From: Tetraselmis striata
Lineage: Eukaryota; Chlorophyta; Chlorodendrophyceae; Chlorodendrales; Chlorodendraceae
Length of the DNA stretch: 64,000 nucleotides
NCBI GenBank assembly: GCA_006384855.1
Contig: VCJN01003029.1
Location: 124,001 to 188,000, forward strand
Direction of reading: 5' to 3'
The notes beneath the pieces are model-generated. The model was given only the letters and a program-made list of their open reading frames with translations. It did no database searches and was not told the DNA's origin. Made by a program: the position numbers and the translations under genes. Within the stretch, counting starts at the first letter, position 1. Each line of letters begins with the position of its first letter. Shown piece after piece: positions 22,110 through 33,427 of the stretch.

Positions 22110-22328
22110 GGGAGAGCATGGAAGCAGCTGTGTCAACAGGCGCTATGCTGCTGACTGCTGATCATTTGGTTGGGCGGCACGTCAATGCACTTCAGCGAGG
22201 CGAGTCGTCTCGGCAACACCACGGTGTTAGCCATGTTCGTGGCAGTGATGGTGCGTGCGAGCGCGCGCTACCGCCGCGAGGTGACGGCGACAAGCAGGGC
22301 GGGGCGCTGAGCTTTCGGCGCCAACGCC

Positions 22329-24566
22329 GTGACGGACGGCGGCGGGACTGCGGAACGGAGTAGCGCTGCTGCGTGGGCCAATCGTGGCTACACGCAGGCA
22401 AGCATGAATGATCACGTGGAGGATGTTCGCAGCCTGAAGGATCCTGAGAAACACTGGCGGTGCGGGCGCGAGTGCGAGGCTTCACAGCAACGACAGCTTG
22501 TGGAGCTCTGCGACAGCTTTTGGGATGACGTGTGGGTATGGTCCGTTAGCGACCTACCGGCCGTCAACCACTGGGAGTTCAGGATACCGACGACCAACAC
22601 GCAGCCCATCAAGCGACCCAAGTACCGATTGAGCAAGACTGAGTGGGACTTCGTGGACAGCTGGTGCAAGGAGCTGTTGGCAGCTGGGGCGATCCGCGAG
22701 AGCCAATCTCCCTACAGCATCCCAGTAGTGTGTCCACCGAAGAAGGACGACGACGGCAGCTGCACCGGGATCCGGGTGTGTTTGGACGCTCGCCCGTTGA
22801 ACAGTGTCACTGAGTCGTGGGCGTATTGTATGCCCAAGACGGACGAGCTTCTCAGCAAGGTCGCATGCGCGCGCATGTACAACGGGTTTGACGCCAAGTC
22901 GGCGTTTCATCAGCTGCCCATCGCAAAGGAGGACAGACACGAGACATCCTTTTGGGGCAGCGACCGGCAGTATGAGTGGTGCCGGATGGCGATGGGCTTC
23001 AAGAACGCCAGTCAAGCATGGCAGTGTGTCATGGATGAGGCCCTTGGCGATCTGCCGTTCGTGGCGATTTACGCCGATGACATATGTGTCTTTTCAGGCG
23101 CAGCCGAGATGAGCGACGCTGAGGTGTTTCAGCAGCACCTTCAGCATTTGGAGACGGTGTTTCAGAGGCTAGCAAAGGCGGGCATCAAACTGGCGCCCGG
23201 CAAGGGGCGCATGGCCGTGAGGCAGATTGCTTTCTTGGGCCATTGGGTCGACGGCGAAGGCGTATTTCCGCAGCACTCCAAGGTGGAGGCTGTGGTGAAG
23301 ATGCCGCCGCCAACTGACGTTGGGGGGCTTCGGCGCTTCCTCGGCATGGTGGGCTACTGCGGCAAGTTCATCGAGCAAGTTGCAGTCAAGCGCAAGCCGC
23401 TGACCAAGCTCACCGGCAAGGTGCCGTGGGAGTGGGGATCGGAGCAGCAACGAGCCTTCGAGCAGATCAAGGCAGACCTGGTTTCAGCTCCCGTGCTGAG
23501 AAATTCGGATTGAAGCCGCCCTTTCATCCTGCACACCAATTTTAGCGGAGCTGGATTGGGCGCGGTGCTGGCGCAAGAGGACGACGAAGGACAGGAGTAC
23601 GTGGTGGAGTTTGCAAGCCGCACCTGCCAAGGCGCGGAGCCAACCTATGCCAGCTATGAGGGTGAGTGTCTTGCCATGTTGTATGGCATGGACAAGTTCA
23701 GATACTATCTGTTTGGCAGGCAGTTTGTGGTGGTGACAGAGCATCGGCCTTTGGAATGGCTGATGAACACCGCTCAGCTTCGTGGGAAGTTGGCGCGGTG
23801 GGCGATGAGGCTCAGCGAGTACGACTTCGTGGTTCGCTATCGGAAGGGCGTTCACCACGTCAACGCAGATTGTCTGAGTCGGGGGCCCGTGGAGGGCGAC
23901 CCAACGGAGCTGGATGGGCGCGGTGAGTTTTCACCGGAGAGCACCGTGCGACATGCGGCAGCCTTTTGGTGCGCAACGGCTCAGAGCAGCCGGCAGCCAG
24001 AGCTGTCAGCATGGGCGCGACGCCGCGTGCTGGACACCGCCCATGAGGGCACGGCCGACGGCGACTTGGTGGCGGTTACCGGCGAGCTCACGGCGGGACC
24101 GCGGAGAGGCGATCCGTGGATGGACGCGGAGGCGAAGGCGGAGCTGCAGGCGGGCAACGTCAACATGCCGCAACCTTATGCCCGCTATACATGGAGAAAC
24201 AACATCTTGTGGTATTTACACAAGGGCGGCACGCACCGCGAGGTACCGCAACCCAGTGAGCGAGACACCGTGATTATGGATGTGCATGTCAAGATGGGCC
24301 ATTTGGGGCGGGATCGGCTGCGCAGTGTTATCGCCGCTTCATATTTCTGGCCAGGGATGGTGGAGGATGTAGCCCGAGTCAAGAAGGCGTGTCCGGACTG
24401 CGATCGGCTGCAACATCGACCCGGCGGCACCAGCAAACCCGCACGCACCGGCCGCCCATTGAGCTGGTGGCAGCGCCCCACGCGGGAATGCGAGCATGCG
24501 ACGGCACGGACATATGTGCTGTCCAATTTGGACAGATTTGAGTTACACCGGAAGGGCGATTTGTAA
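22329..24566 (+). pseudogene. Ty3/gypsy RT - RNase H - integrase N-terminus (element B)
   Basis: One frame, interrupted only by a TGA at 23511-23513. RT: KRPKYRLSKTEWDFVD, RVCLDARPLN, FDAKSAFHQLPI, and the catalytic FVAIYADDICVF (YADD codons 23070-23081). RNase H follows: FILHTNFSGAGLGAVLAQED, where the usual HTD is HTN; YEGECLAMLYG with the Glu; and VVVTEHRPLEWL, where TDH is more usual. The linker and the HHCC domain of integrase (VHVKMGHLG ... CPDC) follow. At 24436 the frame runs into pre-LTR sequence and ends at 24566. A single nonsense change (a Trp or similar codon to TGA) separates RT and RNase H. Confidence 0.9.
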
Positions 24567-25190
24567 AAAATGGCCGTGGGCGCAAATAAGACTGCACCCA
24601 TTGGGTGCAAATAACACCACCAATTATTATTATCACTATTATGAGTGTAATTATTTTTAATAGTATTAGTAGGCGGTATAGCGGCCATGTGCCTCGAAAT
24701 GTGTCTAGATTGTTGCTAAGGAGTCATTAGCTATAAACGTGTTGCCAACAGGTGAGAAAATTCTCTATATTGAGAGATGTTGAGTAGTAGGTGCACATGC
24801 ATATATAGGGATGCCAGATGAGCAACGAGCGGTGCAGTGATATTCATGGCGCATCATAGTGCATAGAGTTACCATAGCTCGTCCTTATTTTGGTACGCAT
24901 ATTGCATCCACACAGAGCGAGTTGCCTCAGCGCTCGTCCTCCCTCCTTTGGGTACGCGCGTACCAAAACGCGCGCTGCGCGTACCAAAAGCTGGCATTTT
25001 CAGACGCATCACCGCCGGTCTTATTTTTTTTAAAGCAGTAAAGCTGAATTCAGGTGTCTAGCTGCGTACAGCTACATCCACGGTATGAAAACCCTCGTGA
25101 TATTTATATTATTGCTATATATATTATTTTGTATGAAATAAATATATTGTTGAAAAATGATCCTACGACTATAGGGATACTGCTACGACT
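24560..25190. other. AT-rich region, no gene seen
   Basis: AT-rich sequence without a coherent ORF. Contains a short tandem duplication of TACGACTATAGGGATACT at about 25160-25200. Confidence 0.6.
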
Positions 25191-25197
25191 ATAGGGA

Positions 25198-26464
25198 TAC
25201 TTCCTCAACGATGCTCATGGGTCGGACAGCTACGCCGCGGAGATGCGCGAGGCGTGGGGCCGCCTCCAAGCGGCTACTGCTGGCCATCTCGGCGACGCAG
25301 ATGCACGCCAGATAGAGCGGGAAGTGGAGGCTGCGTCGGGCTCGCAAAAGGAGCTGACGGCATTTCTAGACCAGGCCAACAACTCTCGCTCGGCTTCGAA
25401 ATGAGGTGTGCGCTCTCCCTGCCACATGTAGGGAACGGATCTTGTTCAACCAGCTCGACGCGGCGTCAGACATGTGGACAGTGGCCATCCCCACCGCGCG
25501 GACAGCCATGACTCCGCATGAGCTGCGGGAGGTCGCTGCCGGGTACTTCTTTCTGCCTAGCCCGTGCTTGGCCCCGGTGGTTGGGTGCCAGATTATTCTG
25601 CCCTCGACGGAGCACAACCCCGTCATTGTTGATCTATACGGCGACGCGCTCATGAACCTCCCGGCGCCTGGAGACGCTCACTGGCGTGTACAGCACGACG
25701 CTATCGCAGATGCCTTCCGCGATCACTGTGTTCACGACCTAGGTATCGCGGTACGGCGGGAGGTGGATGACTTGTTCCAGCAGGCAGTGCCTCTCGGCAA
25801 CACCGTACCCCGGGATGAACTCAAGGACCTAGTGCCGGACGCAGAGCTCTCCCTTCCGGCGTTCAACGTCGTGACCGGGAGCTATGATCCCCGGAGCTTG
25901 AAGTCCACGCTGCTAGAGTTCAAGACTATGCGGTACGGGGTCAAGTACACTTTAGTGCCCCGGGCCACAGCTGTGGATCGGTTTGAGTGCTCCCTGTTGG
26001 GCGACATACAACGGGGGTTGGCTGCGCGGGACGCGGCGTGGCACAACACAGAGCCCGGACACAAGGGTCCTCTTCGAGACATCCTGGATATGTCGGAGTA
26101 CACGGGCACGGTCTTCGGCACAGTGGGTGAGGTGAGCAAGGGGGTGCACCGCACAGTGCGTGGTATCGCATGCTTGGCTGCGGACCGGGGTGCCCTCTCA
26201 TCGCGGGGCACTCGGTGCATCACCCGGGCTCACCAGGAGGCCTTGCTCGCAAGAGATTTCCTCGGGGTCCTGAGCTTGGTGGCCGCTCGAGAGCGTGCTC
26301 GCTGCCTCATCAGACGGCGCAGATTCGTCTCCCATCCCGTTGCTGAAGCTGCACAGCACGTCCGAGGATCACCCACACACACACGTGCTCGCGTGGCCCG
26401 GACTCTGAACCGTGTGCGCATCACTCATCCATCCCGCCTTATGCGGGATGCGGGCCGCTTTTAG
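25198..26464 (+). pseudogene. 5'-truncated retroelement ORF with PD-(D/E)XK-like nuclease part
   Basis: An opening stretch (YFLNDAHGSDSYAAEMREAW, about 25200-25400) is frameshifted into the main frame, whose first Met codon is at 25406. The main part has ILFNQLDAASDMWTVAIPT and DLYGDALMNLPAPGDAHW, then PDAELSLPAFNV and LLEFKTMRYGVKYT, a PD...ExK spacing. The order resembles the module that follows RT in some algal and protist non-LTR retrotransposons (inference). The stop at 26462 is inside the dispersed tail repeat seen elsewhere. 5' truncation fits target-primed reverse transcription. No RT remains here. Confidence 0.5.
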
Positions 26465-26475
26465 GCGGCTTGCTG
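26442..26475 (+). repeat. dispersed 3'-tail motif
   Basis: TGCGGGATGCGGGCCGCTTT, shared with about 1704-1721 and, inverted, 1995-2024. A decayed version lies at about 35995-36015. Confidence 0.7.
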
Positions 26476-26744
26476 TGTTGATTTTCTAATTCTAGGGATA
26501 CTGCTACTGCTACTGAATTGCTGATGATGCGCTAGCTGATGTCCGGGGGCGGGGGAAAAAATTGCCTCAGACTGCGCCGTCAAAACGTCAAGACCTTAGG
26601 CAGCTAGATACCGGCGGGTACTTCCAGCCTTCCAGGCAGGGACTCATCCTTGCAGGTACCCGGAATCGCTCCTGGTGAAATACGGATTGCGCCCCCCGCC
26701 ACTAGCCGCTACCTCCGCAGCGCCGTGGAGCAGGCATCGCTAGT

Positions 26745-29700
26745 ATGGATCAGGTGTTTCGCTCTGCCGCGGGTGCTACCGAGAACGGGCGGCGGTCGAC
26801 GCTGGCCTATGATGGCCATGGCAGGGTGTTCACCGTCGGGGAGGATGGCCTATTGCGCAGCGCGAATGTTAGAAGCGACTTCCTTGTGGGGGCTGCGGCA
26901 AGACCACGCGCTCCATCAAAGTCAGGTGGGGGGTTCGGTTCATCTGGGGTGCGTCAGCTTAGCGTGGGCATGTCGTGTTCTCACCCGTTTTCAGGGAAGA
27001 CAGCCTCTCACAGTAAACGCTGATGCTTTTGCCACCAGGTACTGGTCTCCCGCTGCGAGTTTTGAAGCCCTCACCCCCACTGGGTTTGATCCCTCTGCAG
27101 GTACGAGCTACCATGTGTCTTGTTTGCCCATGTACGTCTTCCTGACTGTGTGTAGACGCAATGCTAATGGTAGCTCGTCTGCTGTGGTCACCGGTTCCAG
27201 ATGAGCTTCAGCCGGGGTGGACAGTTCGCTGTCATCACCGGCCGAAAATGGATCAATGTTGAACTTTCGGGGATTGCAGTGATTGACGTGATAGAGACAT
27301 CCACCACCGCTGGATCCGTGGATGAGGTTGGCAGGCTGCTGGTATTGGGAGCAGAGCTCTTTGATTCGAGGCCGGGGCTTCAAATATTACAGGTGCGCTG
27401 CCCGTCCACCTCCCCCCCCCCCCCCCCCCCCCCCCAACATGAAGCCACAACATCATTATAGATATTTTGTGAGCTATCTTGATGCCGCAGCATGAGCTTG
27501 TTGCACTGTTCTGGCGCCCTCCATCTCTCCCTGCTGCTCACTGCTATGATTCTCATAATCATCCGTTGGTGTAGGTTGCCTGGCATCCCAGCAGCGACCA
27601 TCACGTTGGCGTGCTCACCAGCGACAACATCTGGCGGATTTTCAGCTTGCACGAACCATCGTATCCCGAGCAGACATTTGAGCTGGGTGGCCTACAACAA
27701 GTAACACGGGAGCGAGTTTTGGGCATGTCCACCATGAAGGGAGAGAAGGCTGTGACATTTGCGTTCGGGCCGCCAGTGGACAGCTGGGAGAGATTCACAG
27801 TGTTCTTCATGACGCTCAGCGGTGAGGTTGGCACCTTGCGTTTGGTTACTAGCTAGTCTCGTGAGCGCAGCGCATGCAATTCTGATCCCCGACCCTCTGC
27901 CTGTTGTGCGCCATGATCGGAACCGGGCACAGGCAGTATATACATCCTCTGCCCCGTGGCGCCATTTGGGTGCAGATTCCACCTTGCTGCAGGCGCGCAG
28001 CCATTTCCAGCGGGCCGGCATGAGCTGCATACAGATATACAAACGAGCGAGGCTTGGCTGGAGCAAGCACTGGGAGTGCAGGAATCGCTGACACATGGGC
28101 ATGACTATGTCGAGATTAAACCCCACGCATTGGAGGATCATTGCCCTGCTCTCCAGGTGCGCTGCCCTATGCATGTCCTGCCCCATGCATGTCCCTACAT
28201 TTGCGTATGAAGGCATTGGTGAGCCTCAGACAGCAGAGGAGGTGCGACGCCATCGACCTCCTTGTGCATTTCATACCCTCAATGAGGGCATGCAGCCAAT
28301 GCAGCTCTGTGGAACTCCGCACCCTCTGTAACGCCCCTCTGGCGTGGTTACATGCAAATGTATTGCCTCCGACCCCTTCCCCCTCCCCCCCTCCCCCTTC
28401 ATACGTGACATGGACTGACTGTTGTCTGCGTCGACGGTTGGTGCATCGATGTTGCCGGCAGGGCCCGCTTGCGCTGCATCTGCAAAGCAGCTCTCCACCG
28501 CAGGCGACGGCAGGCAACATGCAATCTCTAGCAGTTCTTCATTGGGAAGCCACTGTGCAGCTTCGCAACCCGCAGGGGGCTGACACTGCAGGTGGTTCAC
28601 CCCCTTCGTTTTGTGTTGCGGTCGTAACTGCTGGGCTCAGCGGAAAGATCAGTGTTGCCTTGATGGAGGGCAACATTGTACCAGCATGGAAGAAGGCTGA
28701 TTCAACGATATGGCACGACGCATACGGGAGTGTAATTGCCGCACGAATAGTGGTACATTACCCAACTGTCTCCGTGTCCCCCAAGCAGCATGTTGCCTGA
28801 TGAGCTTGTCTGCTTCAGGCACCTCACAGCTGCCCCTCAAAACGTTTTATCCCTTGTCAGGCACAGTCAGCTACGTCGTCGGAAGCCACTCCAACGCTGT
28901 CGCTGTTCGACGAAATCCATATAAATGTAAGTCCCAGGGGGTATGTGGCATGTCAATCCTGAGCTCGTTGCGTTGTCGCAGTGTTCTTATTGAGAATTAT
29001 GATTCGGTTTCCAGGTCTGCGATCGCGCTGGCGTGCCAGGGCCAGATAGCGACAGTGAGGATGACGACCATGATGCTGCCGCTCTGTTGGATGTGGTGCG
29101 CACACTCGCACTCTGCTTGGTGGCTGTGCTACTGGACCTGTTGGAATATCCGGAAACAGCAAGAATTCAGGTAGTTGATGGTACTGCAACTGTACATGTC
29201 CGACAGGTGAGGGACCCGGTGTCCAGCGACCGATGCTATATCATTCATGGGCATGGCGCCATCGGGATCTCGCTTCCATGGCTCCCTGTGCTTGGTGGAT
29301 TTTTGGCACATGCTGCCAACGACAATCAAGTTGCCCCTCCTAGCCTGCCGTCTACAATTGCGCTGGATCTCGCTGGTGAATGGGGGAAGGATGGAATCAT
29401 AGGTGCACGCACTGAAGTATTACCACCTCTGCTGGTTCCATGGAACCGGGTTGAATGTGATGTGCAGCACTTTCTATCCAGCATCGAGATACTAAGCTAC
29501 AGTCCGGTGTGCTAGGTGGCTGCCTGATTGGAAATGCCGCCACCGGCAGTCTGCTTGCACTGGTCAAGGCCACTGGCACAGGCCAACTGCTGTCAACGCA
29601 CGAACTCTATGAACAGGTGCGCACCCCGGATTGCGCCAGTGCCTTGTTTGCGCAAATATGCAGTCAAGGCGGCATGCCATGACAAATTCTGACACATGGG

Positions 29701-30998
29701 ACGTGTCAAACCGCCAGGAGAGCCTGGCAACAACCCCGCCACATGCTCAGCAGCCAATGCGCTCACCTGAGTTTTCCTCAAAGCAATCACCTCAGGAGGT
29801 TGAAAAGAATGCTGCAAGCACTGCTTGTCTTAGAGCTGATGCGGCGCTTGCGTCGCAATACGCGTGGTTGCTCGCTGGCCCCAACACACAGGTTTCTGTG
29901 GTCAAGTCCCCAGGTAGCAGCCTCTGAAGTGACGGCGCATCCGCGTCCCTCTTTTTTTCCTTCTATCACTGTACTAACTCGGATCTCTGCATAGGTAAAT
30001 CCTGCTCTGACATTGAGGGGCAGCGGGATCTTCATGCCGCTATTTCCCAGTTGCATAAGAAGTATGTGGAGTACATCACCCAAGCTCACCAGTTTGTCAC
30101 ACAGAAGGTTGCGCCAAGTCGCCATGTTCATGATGCGCATATTCAGTATAAAAGCCGACAGGCACACGGACTCCGACTAAATGTCCGCACGTGCAGGTGG
30201 CTGAAATACGGGAGGAGGGACAGCGCCAAGCGGCACAGGAGTGTAAGCTCCGGCACCAGCAGTGTGACGCTGCCGCCAGGAGAAGCCTGCTGGCGCAACG
30301 GATTGAGCGTGCAACCAAGTTCAACGCGAATTTGCATAGTCGCTACAACTTGCTTTCTATGCTGGATTCTTCTCGTCCCCGCCCAATGTCTTTCAAGGTT
30401 CGAGTCACTGTGTCAGACGACTCGCTATTGAAATGTTTGCCCTAAACGGACATCTTGTTGCGGGGCACTGCACCCAGTTGGGGGCACCTGATGATGACGG
30501 CAACGTCCTGGCCTCTGCCTTGCAGGAGCAAGCGTTTATGCAGGAGCTCCCCATCCAGGAGGAGAAGCTCCAACACTGGCAGGAGCAAGTGAAGGTGATG
30601 TCTTGCCCAGGTCCACTGGGGGTTCATGTGTGCTGACACATCTGCGAGCAGCCATACTGGAAGTGGCTTACACTCGATTCCACATCTGCAGACCCTGTCA
30701 ATCCGAACAAGGAAGGCTATGTCCGGGCCCTCCGTCACAGCGCGTACTTTGCCACAGTCCCAAGTGCACAGAATCAAGGTGCGCCATGCCCTAATTGTAG
30801 GCATATATGTCAGATGCATATTTTGATGTGTCGTGGTAACAGCAGGAGTAGACTAGTCCTGATAATAGGAAACCCATGACTTGTATGGGTATGCGTCGCA
30901 GGCTGAGCTGGAGACACTGAGCAGCTCGATTGCAACCATTATGGCGCAAGTGGAGGAAGGGGAGGATGCCTTTGAGAGATTGAAGCTTGGATTATAGC
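26745..30998 (+). CDS. NUP88: nucleoporin NUP88, multi-exon
   Basis: Homologue of the NUP88 subunit of the cytoplasmic face of the nuclear pore, which anchors the NUP214 complex for export. A chain of GT-AG exons reads through an N-terminal beta-propeller and a C-terminal coiled coil. Recognisable pieces: LAYDGHGRVFTVGEDG (26745-26925); PSPPLGLIPLQ then MSFSRGGQFAVITGRKW (27201-27391); WHPSSDHHVGVLTSDN (about 27575-27820); ILCPVAPFGCRF (about 27940-28156); LSGKISVALMEGNIVPAW (about 28480-28700); DPVSSDRCYIIHGHGAIG (about 29180-29460); KSCSDIEGQRDLHAAISQLH (30000-30108); a long helix with AEIREEGQRQAAQECKLRH (30190-30399); EQAFMQELPIQEEKLQHW (30527-30598); and AELETLSSSIATIMAQVEEG to the stop at 30998. 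Exon borders are approximate and the start Met at 26745 is a guess. It looks intact and is a true host gene. Confidence 0.85.
27413..27436. repeat. poly-C tract in a NUP88 intron
   Basis: C-run 22 bp downstream of the donor at 27392, inside an intron. Confidence 0.9.
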
Positions 30999-31202
30999 CA
31001 CTCAACACAAGCCGTAGTCTGCAGGACATCCGATCAGTTGAACGGCTGTCGTGTACAGGGTTTTTACAGAGGCATCCAGCCAGCAGCTAATGACTCCAAG
31101 GGCAAAACGCGGTCTCCAAGCATTTGTCGGCGAACCAGGTGAATACATCAGGTGTCACCTACTTCAATGCTGCACGCCACCAGGATCTGTACGAGGTTGT
31201 CC

Positions 31203-32361
31203 CTAAGCCTGGCCAGCCTTTGAGGACAGAATGATGCCAACTGCGGGCATAATTATGCAGAAGTTAGTGCATCCTCAAAATATTGTGTCCGATAGTGATA
31301 AAAATGCCCGAGGCAGTGGCGCACCAATCAGTCCGTACAGGGCCAAAGCCTCAGCAAAAATGAGGATGAGGATCATTCCAACGAATAGCTTCGGCTGCTG
31401 AGCATTCGCCCTGCAGAACACCAGAGCACAATATGTCATCGAGGCAACGATTGGCACCCTGACGGTGTACATCAGATGTGCAGCCTCGAGTTACATCAGT
31501 AACACCTGCACGGTTCGTACCTCACACCAGCATCACCGACAATTCCAATCGCCATACCGGCGGCCAGGCCAGCGAGACCGCAGGACAGACCAGAGGCAAG
31601 GTGGGCGTATCCGTCAAAGAGCGTGTAGTTGCTGTTGACTGCAAAACAGGCACAAAAAAGGTCAGCCAGTGCACAGTTTGCTGGGATCAACCGACAGGCT
31701 CGATCACAAGAAATAGTGTTTTGCAGGTAGGAGGGAAACTTACTTCCGGTGGAGATAATGACAGCAATGATGAGTCCGTAGATGCCGAGCACACCAGCCA
31801 TAACCACAGGCACAATCGACTTCATCACGAGCTCGGGGCGCATTACTCCCATTGATGCAATGCCAACTCCAGACTTGGCTGTGCCATACGCAGCGCCCAT
31901 GCCTGTTGAAGACTGTGCAAGTCAGACTATGAGGCAGAAGTGGCGCGACATATGGGCAGTCTACACTACCCACGGTCTTCCCAGAAGGGTCGGTGCCCGC
32001 GCACATCTAGCAGGTTTCTGATCACAAAGAAGCTGTTGGCGGGGGCGGGGCAGGCTGCCCTACAATAGACGTTTGCGTGAGGTCCTATAACGTACACAGG
32101 TTCAGCAGCGGTTGACCTTGCCTCATCCTGGCGCGCTGTTACCGTGCTGGGCAGTGAACGCGACAAAGTGGGCGCGATGCGACGGCGGTGTATGTTGAGT
32201 TTGTCCGGCGGCCCTCACAGCCTCAGAACGCGATCCAGTATATCTGACGGGGGTGCTGTGTGCCAACTACCAGAGATGCAAGACGTTTGCCCAAACATGC
32301 CCAATCCTTAAGAAGCTTCGCACAACCTCAGACACCGTGACGGGACCAGCACTGGAGGCAA

Positions 32362-32392
<31 letters not shown>

Positions 32393-32534
32393 AGGGTTAT
32401 GGCTCCCAGGGGGGCTGGCGGAAAACGGACTCACAGGCGAAAACCAGGGCAGAGGCGGCGCCCATGAAGCCAAAGAAGGGCGCCACGGGGTCGCCGCTCT
32501 CGGTTGCCTGGAGAAGAGTGCGTGTCGCGTCCAT
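31203..32534 (-). CDS. ATP6V0C: V-type H+-ATPase proteolipid, subunit c
   Basis: The 16-kDa subunit of the membrane rotor (V0) of the vacuolar proton pump. Five exons: 32435-32534, 31744-31902, 31521-31638, 31325-31410 and 31203-31240. They total 501 bases, coding 166 residues, the usual length. All introns are GT-AG and all junction phases agree. Four transmembrane helices are visible: [20 protein letters not shown] with the following helix, [40 protein letters not shown], and [20 protein letters not shown]. The last carries the proton-binding Glu in FAEAL. The final 38-base exon supplies [12 protein letters not shown]; without it the frame would read on into a false tail. Intron 1 holds a long poly-G run. 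Convergent with NUP88, about 200 bp apart. Intact host gene. Confidence 0.96.
32363..32390. repeat. poly-G tract in V-ATPase intron 1
   Basis: About 28 G on the plus strand, C on the transcript, inside the first intron of the subunit c gene. Confidence 0.95.
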
Positions 32535-32809
32535 GGCTGCTATCTTTGATTCGCGAGGGGGTGGGGTGTGTTGCGTTTGGAACTGTATCCGAGGGTTCGG
32601 GGCGTGGGGCAGTGATGTGAGGATCTGGCAGCAGCAGAGGCTCGGTTGCAGTAGTATGATTACACGGTGCCCGGATTGCTGCCGCCCAAACGGCCGTCGT
32701 AGAGACTACGCTGCAAGGGTTTTACTGGTACCAGTCCTGTCCCGGGGGCGGAAAAAAAGTTTGATTACACGGTGCAGTAGTATACGAGCAGGTAGAGCTA
32801 CAGGTACAG

Positions 32810-32847
32810 GTGTGAATTACAAAAAGGACAGTTCCCCAGAATTAGAA
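32810..32847 (+). repeat. 38-bp dispersed repeat, copy 2
   Basis: Matches 511-548 with one mismatch. Confidence 0.7.
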
Positions 32848-32859
32848 AAGGTATAGTAA

Positions 32860-33420
32860 TACAGGTATAGTGATGGCGGCGAGCATCATGCACCTTCTCA
32901 TGTTCCTGCTTCCACCCCGCAGTCGATGTAGAGGACCTTTCTGATTGCCTTTTATTTTGGTGATTTCCGATATCGCCTTCTGCTGCTAGCTCATGTAATT
33001 ATATAGCATCATGCACTGCGAGTCTGCGCGCGCCAGGGGTCGGGTGACGCAATCAAGTAAGGCCAGTAAGAATTGTTAGTGTGTTTTAGGTACCCCCCCC
33101 CCCCCCCCGCCCTCTAATCTGACCCCCCCCCCCCCCCCCCCCCCCCCCCGCCCAAAAAAGTTTTGTAGCTGGCTGATGTACTGTTTAAAGTACTATCGAC
33201 ATCAGTATCCGGGGGAAAAATGCTGCAATTGTCCATATATTGTGTAGGGGGCAGCTGCCACACACGTAGGTGTGCATTCCAATAAGGCATAAGGGCAGCA
33301 TTCAGAGCACAAACCACACGATTAATATTGGTGTTCTATGAATGTCCCTGCCCCTTCTGGCGTGTGCCCACCATAGAAATGGTCATATATTTGTTGTGAG
33401 TGTTGGTTGCTACTGCATGT
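32860..33420. other. intergenic region with poly-C tracts
   Basis: No ORF with support. Two C-runs at about 33093-33109 and 33123-33149. Confidence 0.6.
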
Positions 33421-33427
33421 TGCATGT

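Larger units (their letters stand above)
17299..24506 (+). mobile_element. Ty3/gypsy-type element B (3' LTR missing)
   Basis: Starts with the shared LTR 2, then a leader of about 880 bp without a clear ORF. Then come gag (18183), a protease-like ORF (20292), a C5 methyltransferase (20910-22109), and RT/RNase H/integrase N-terminus (22329-24430). At 24436 the integrase core is lost: the sequence jumps to the pre-LTR segment, and homology stops at about 24506 before any LTR. Its deletion therefore removes what element A kept. Confidence 0.85.
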
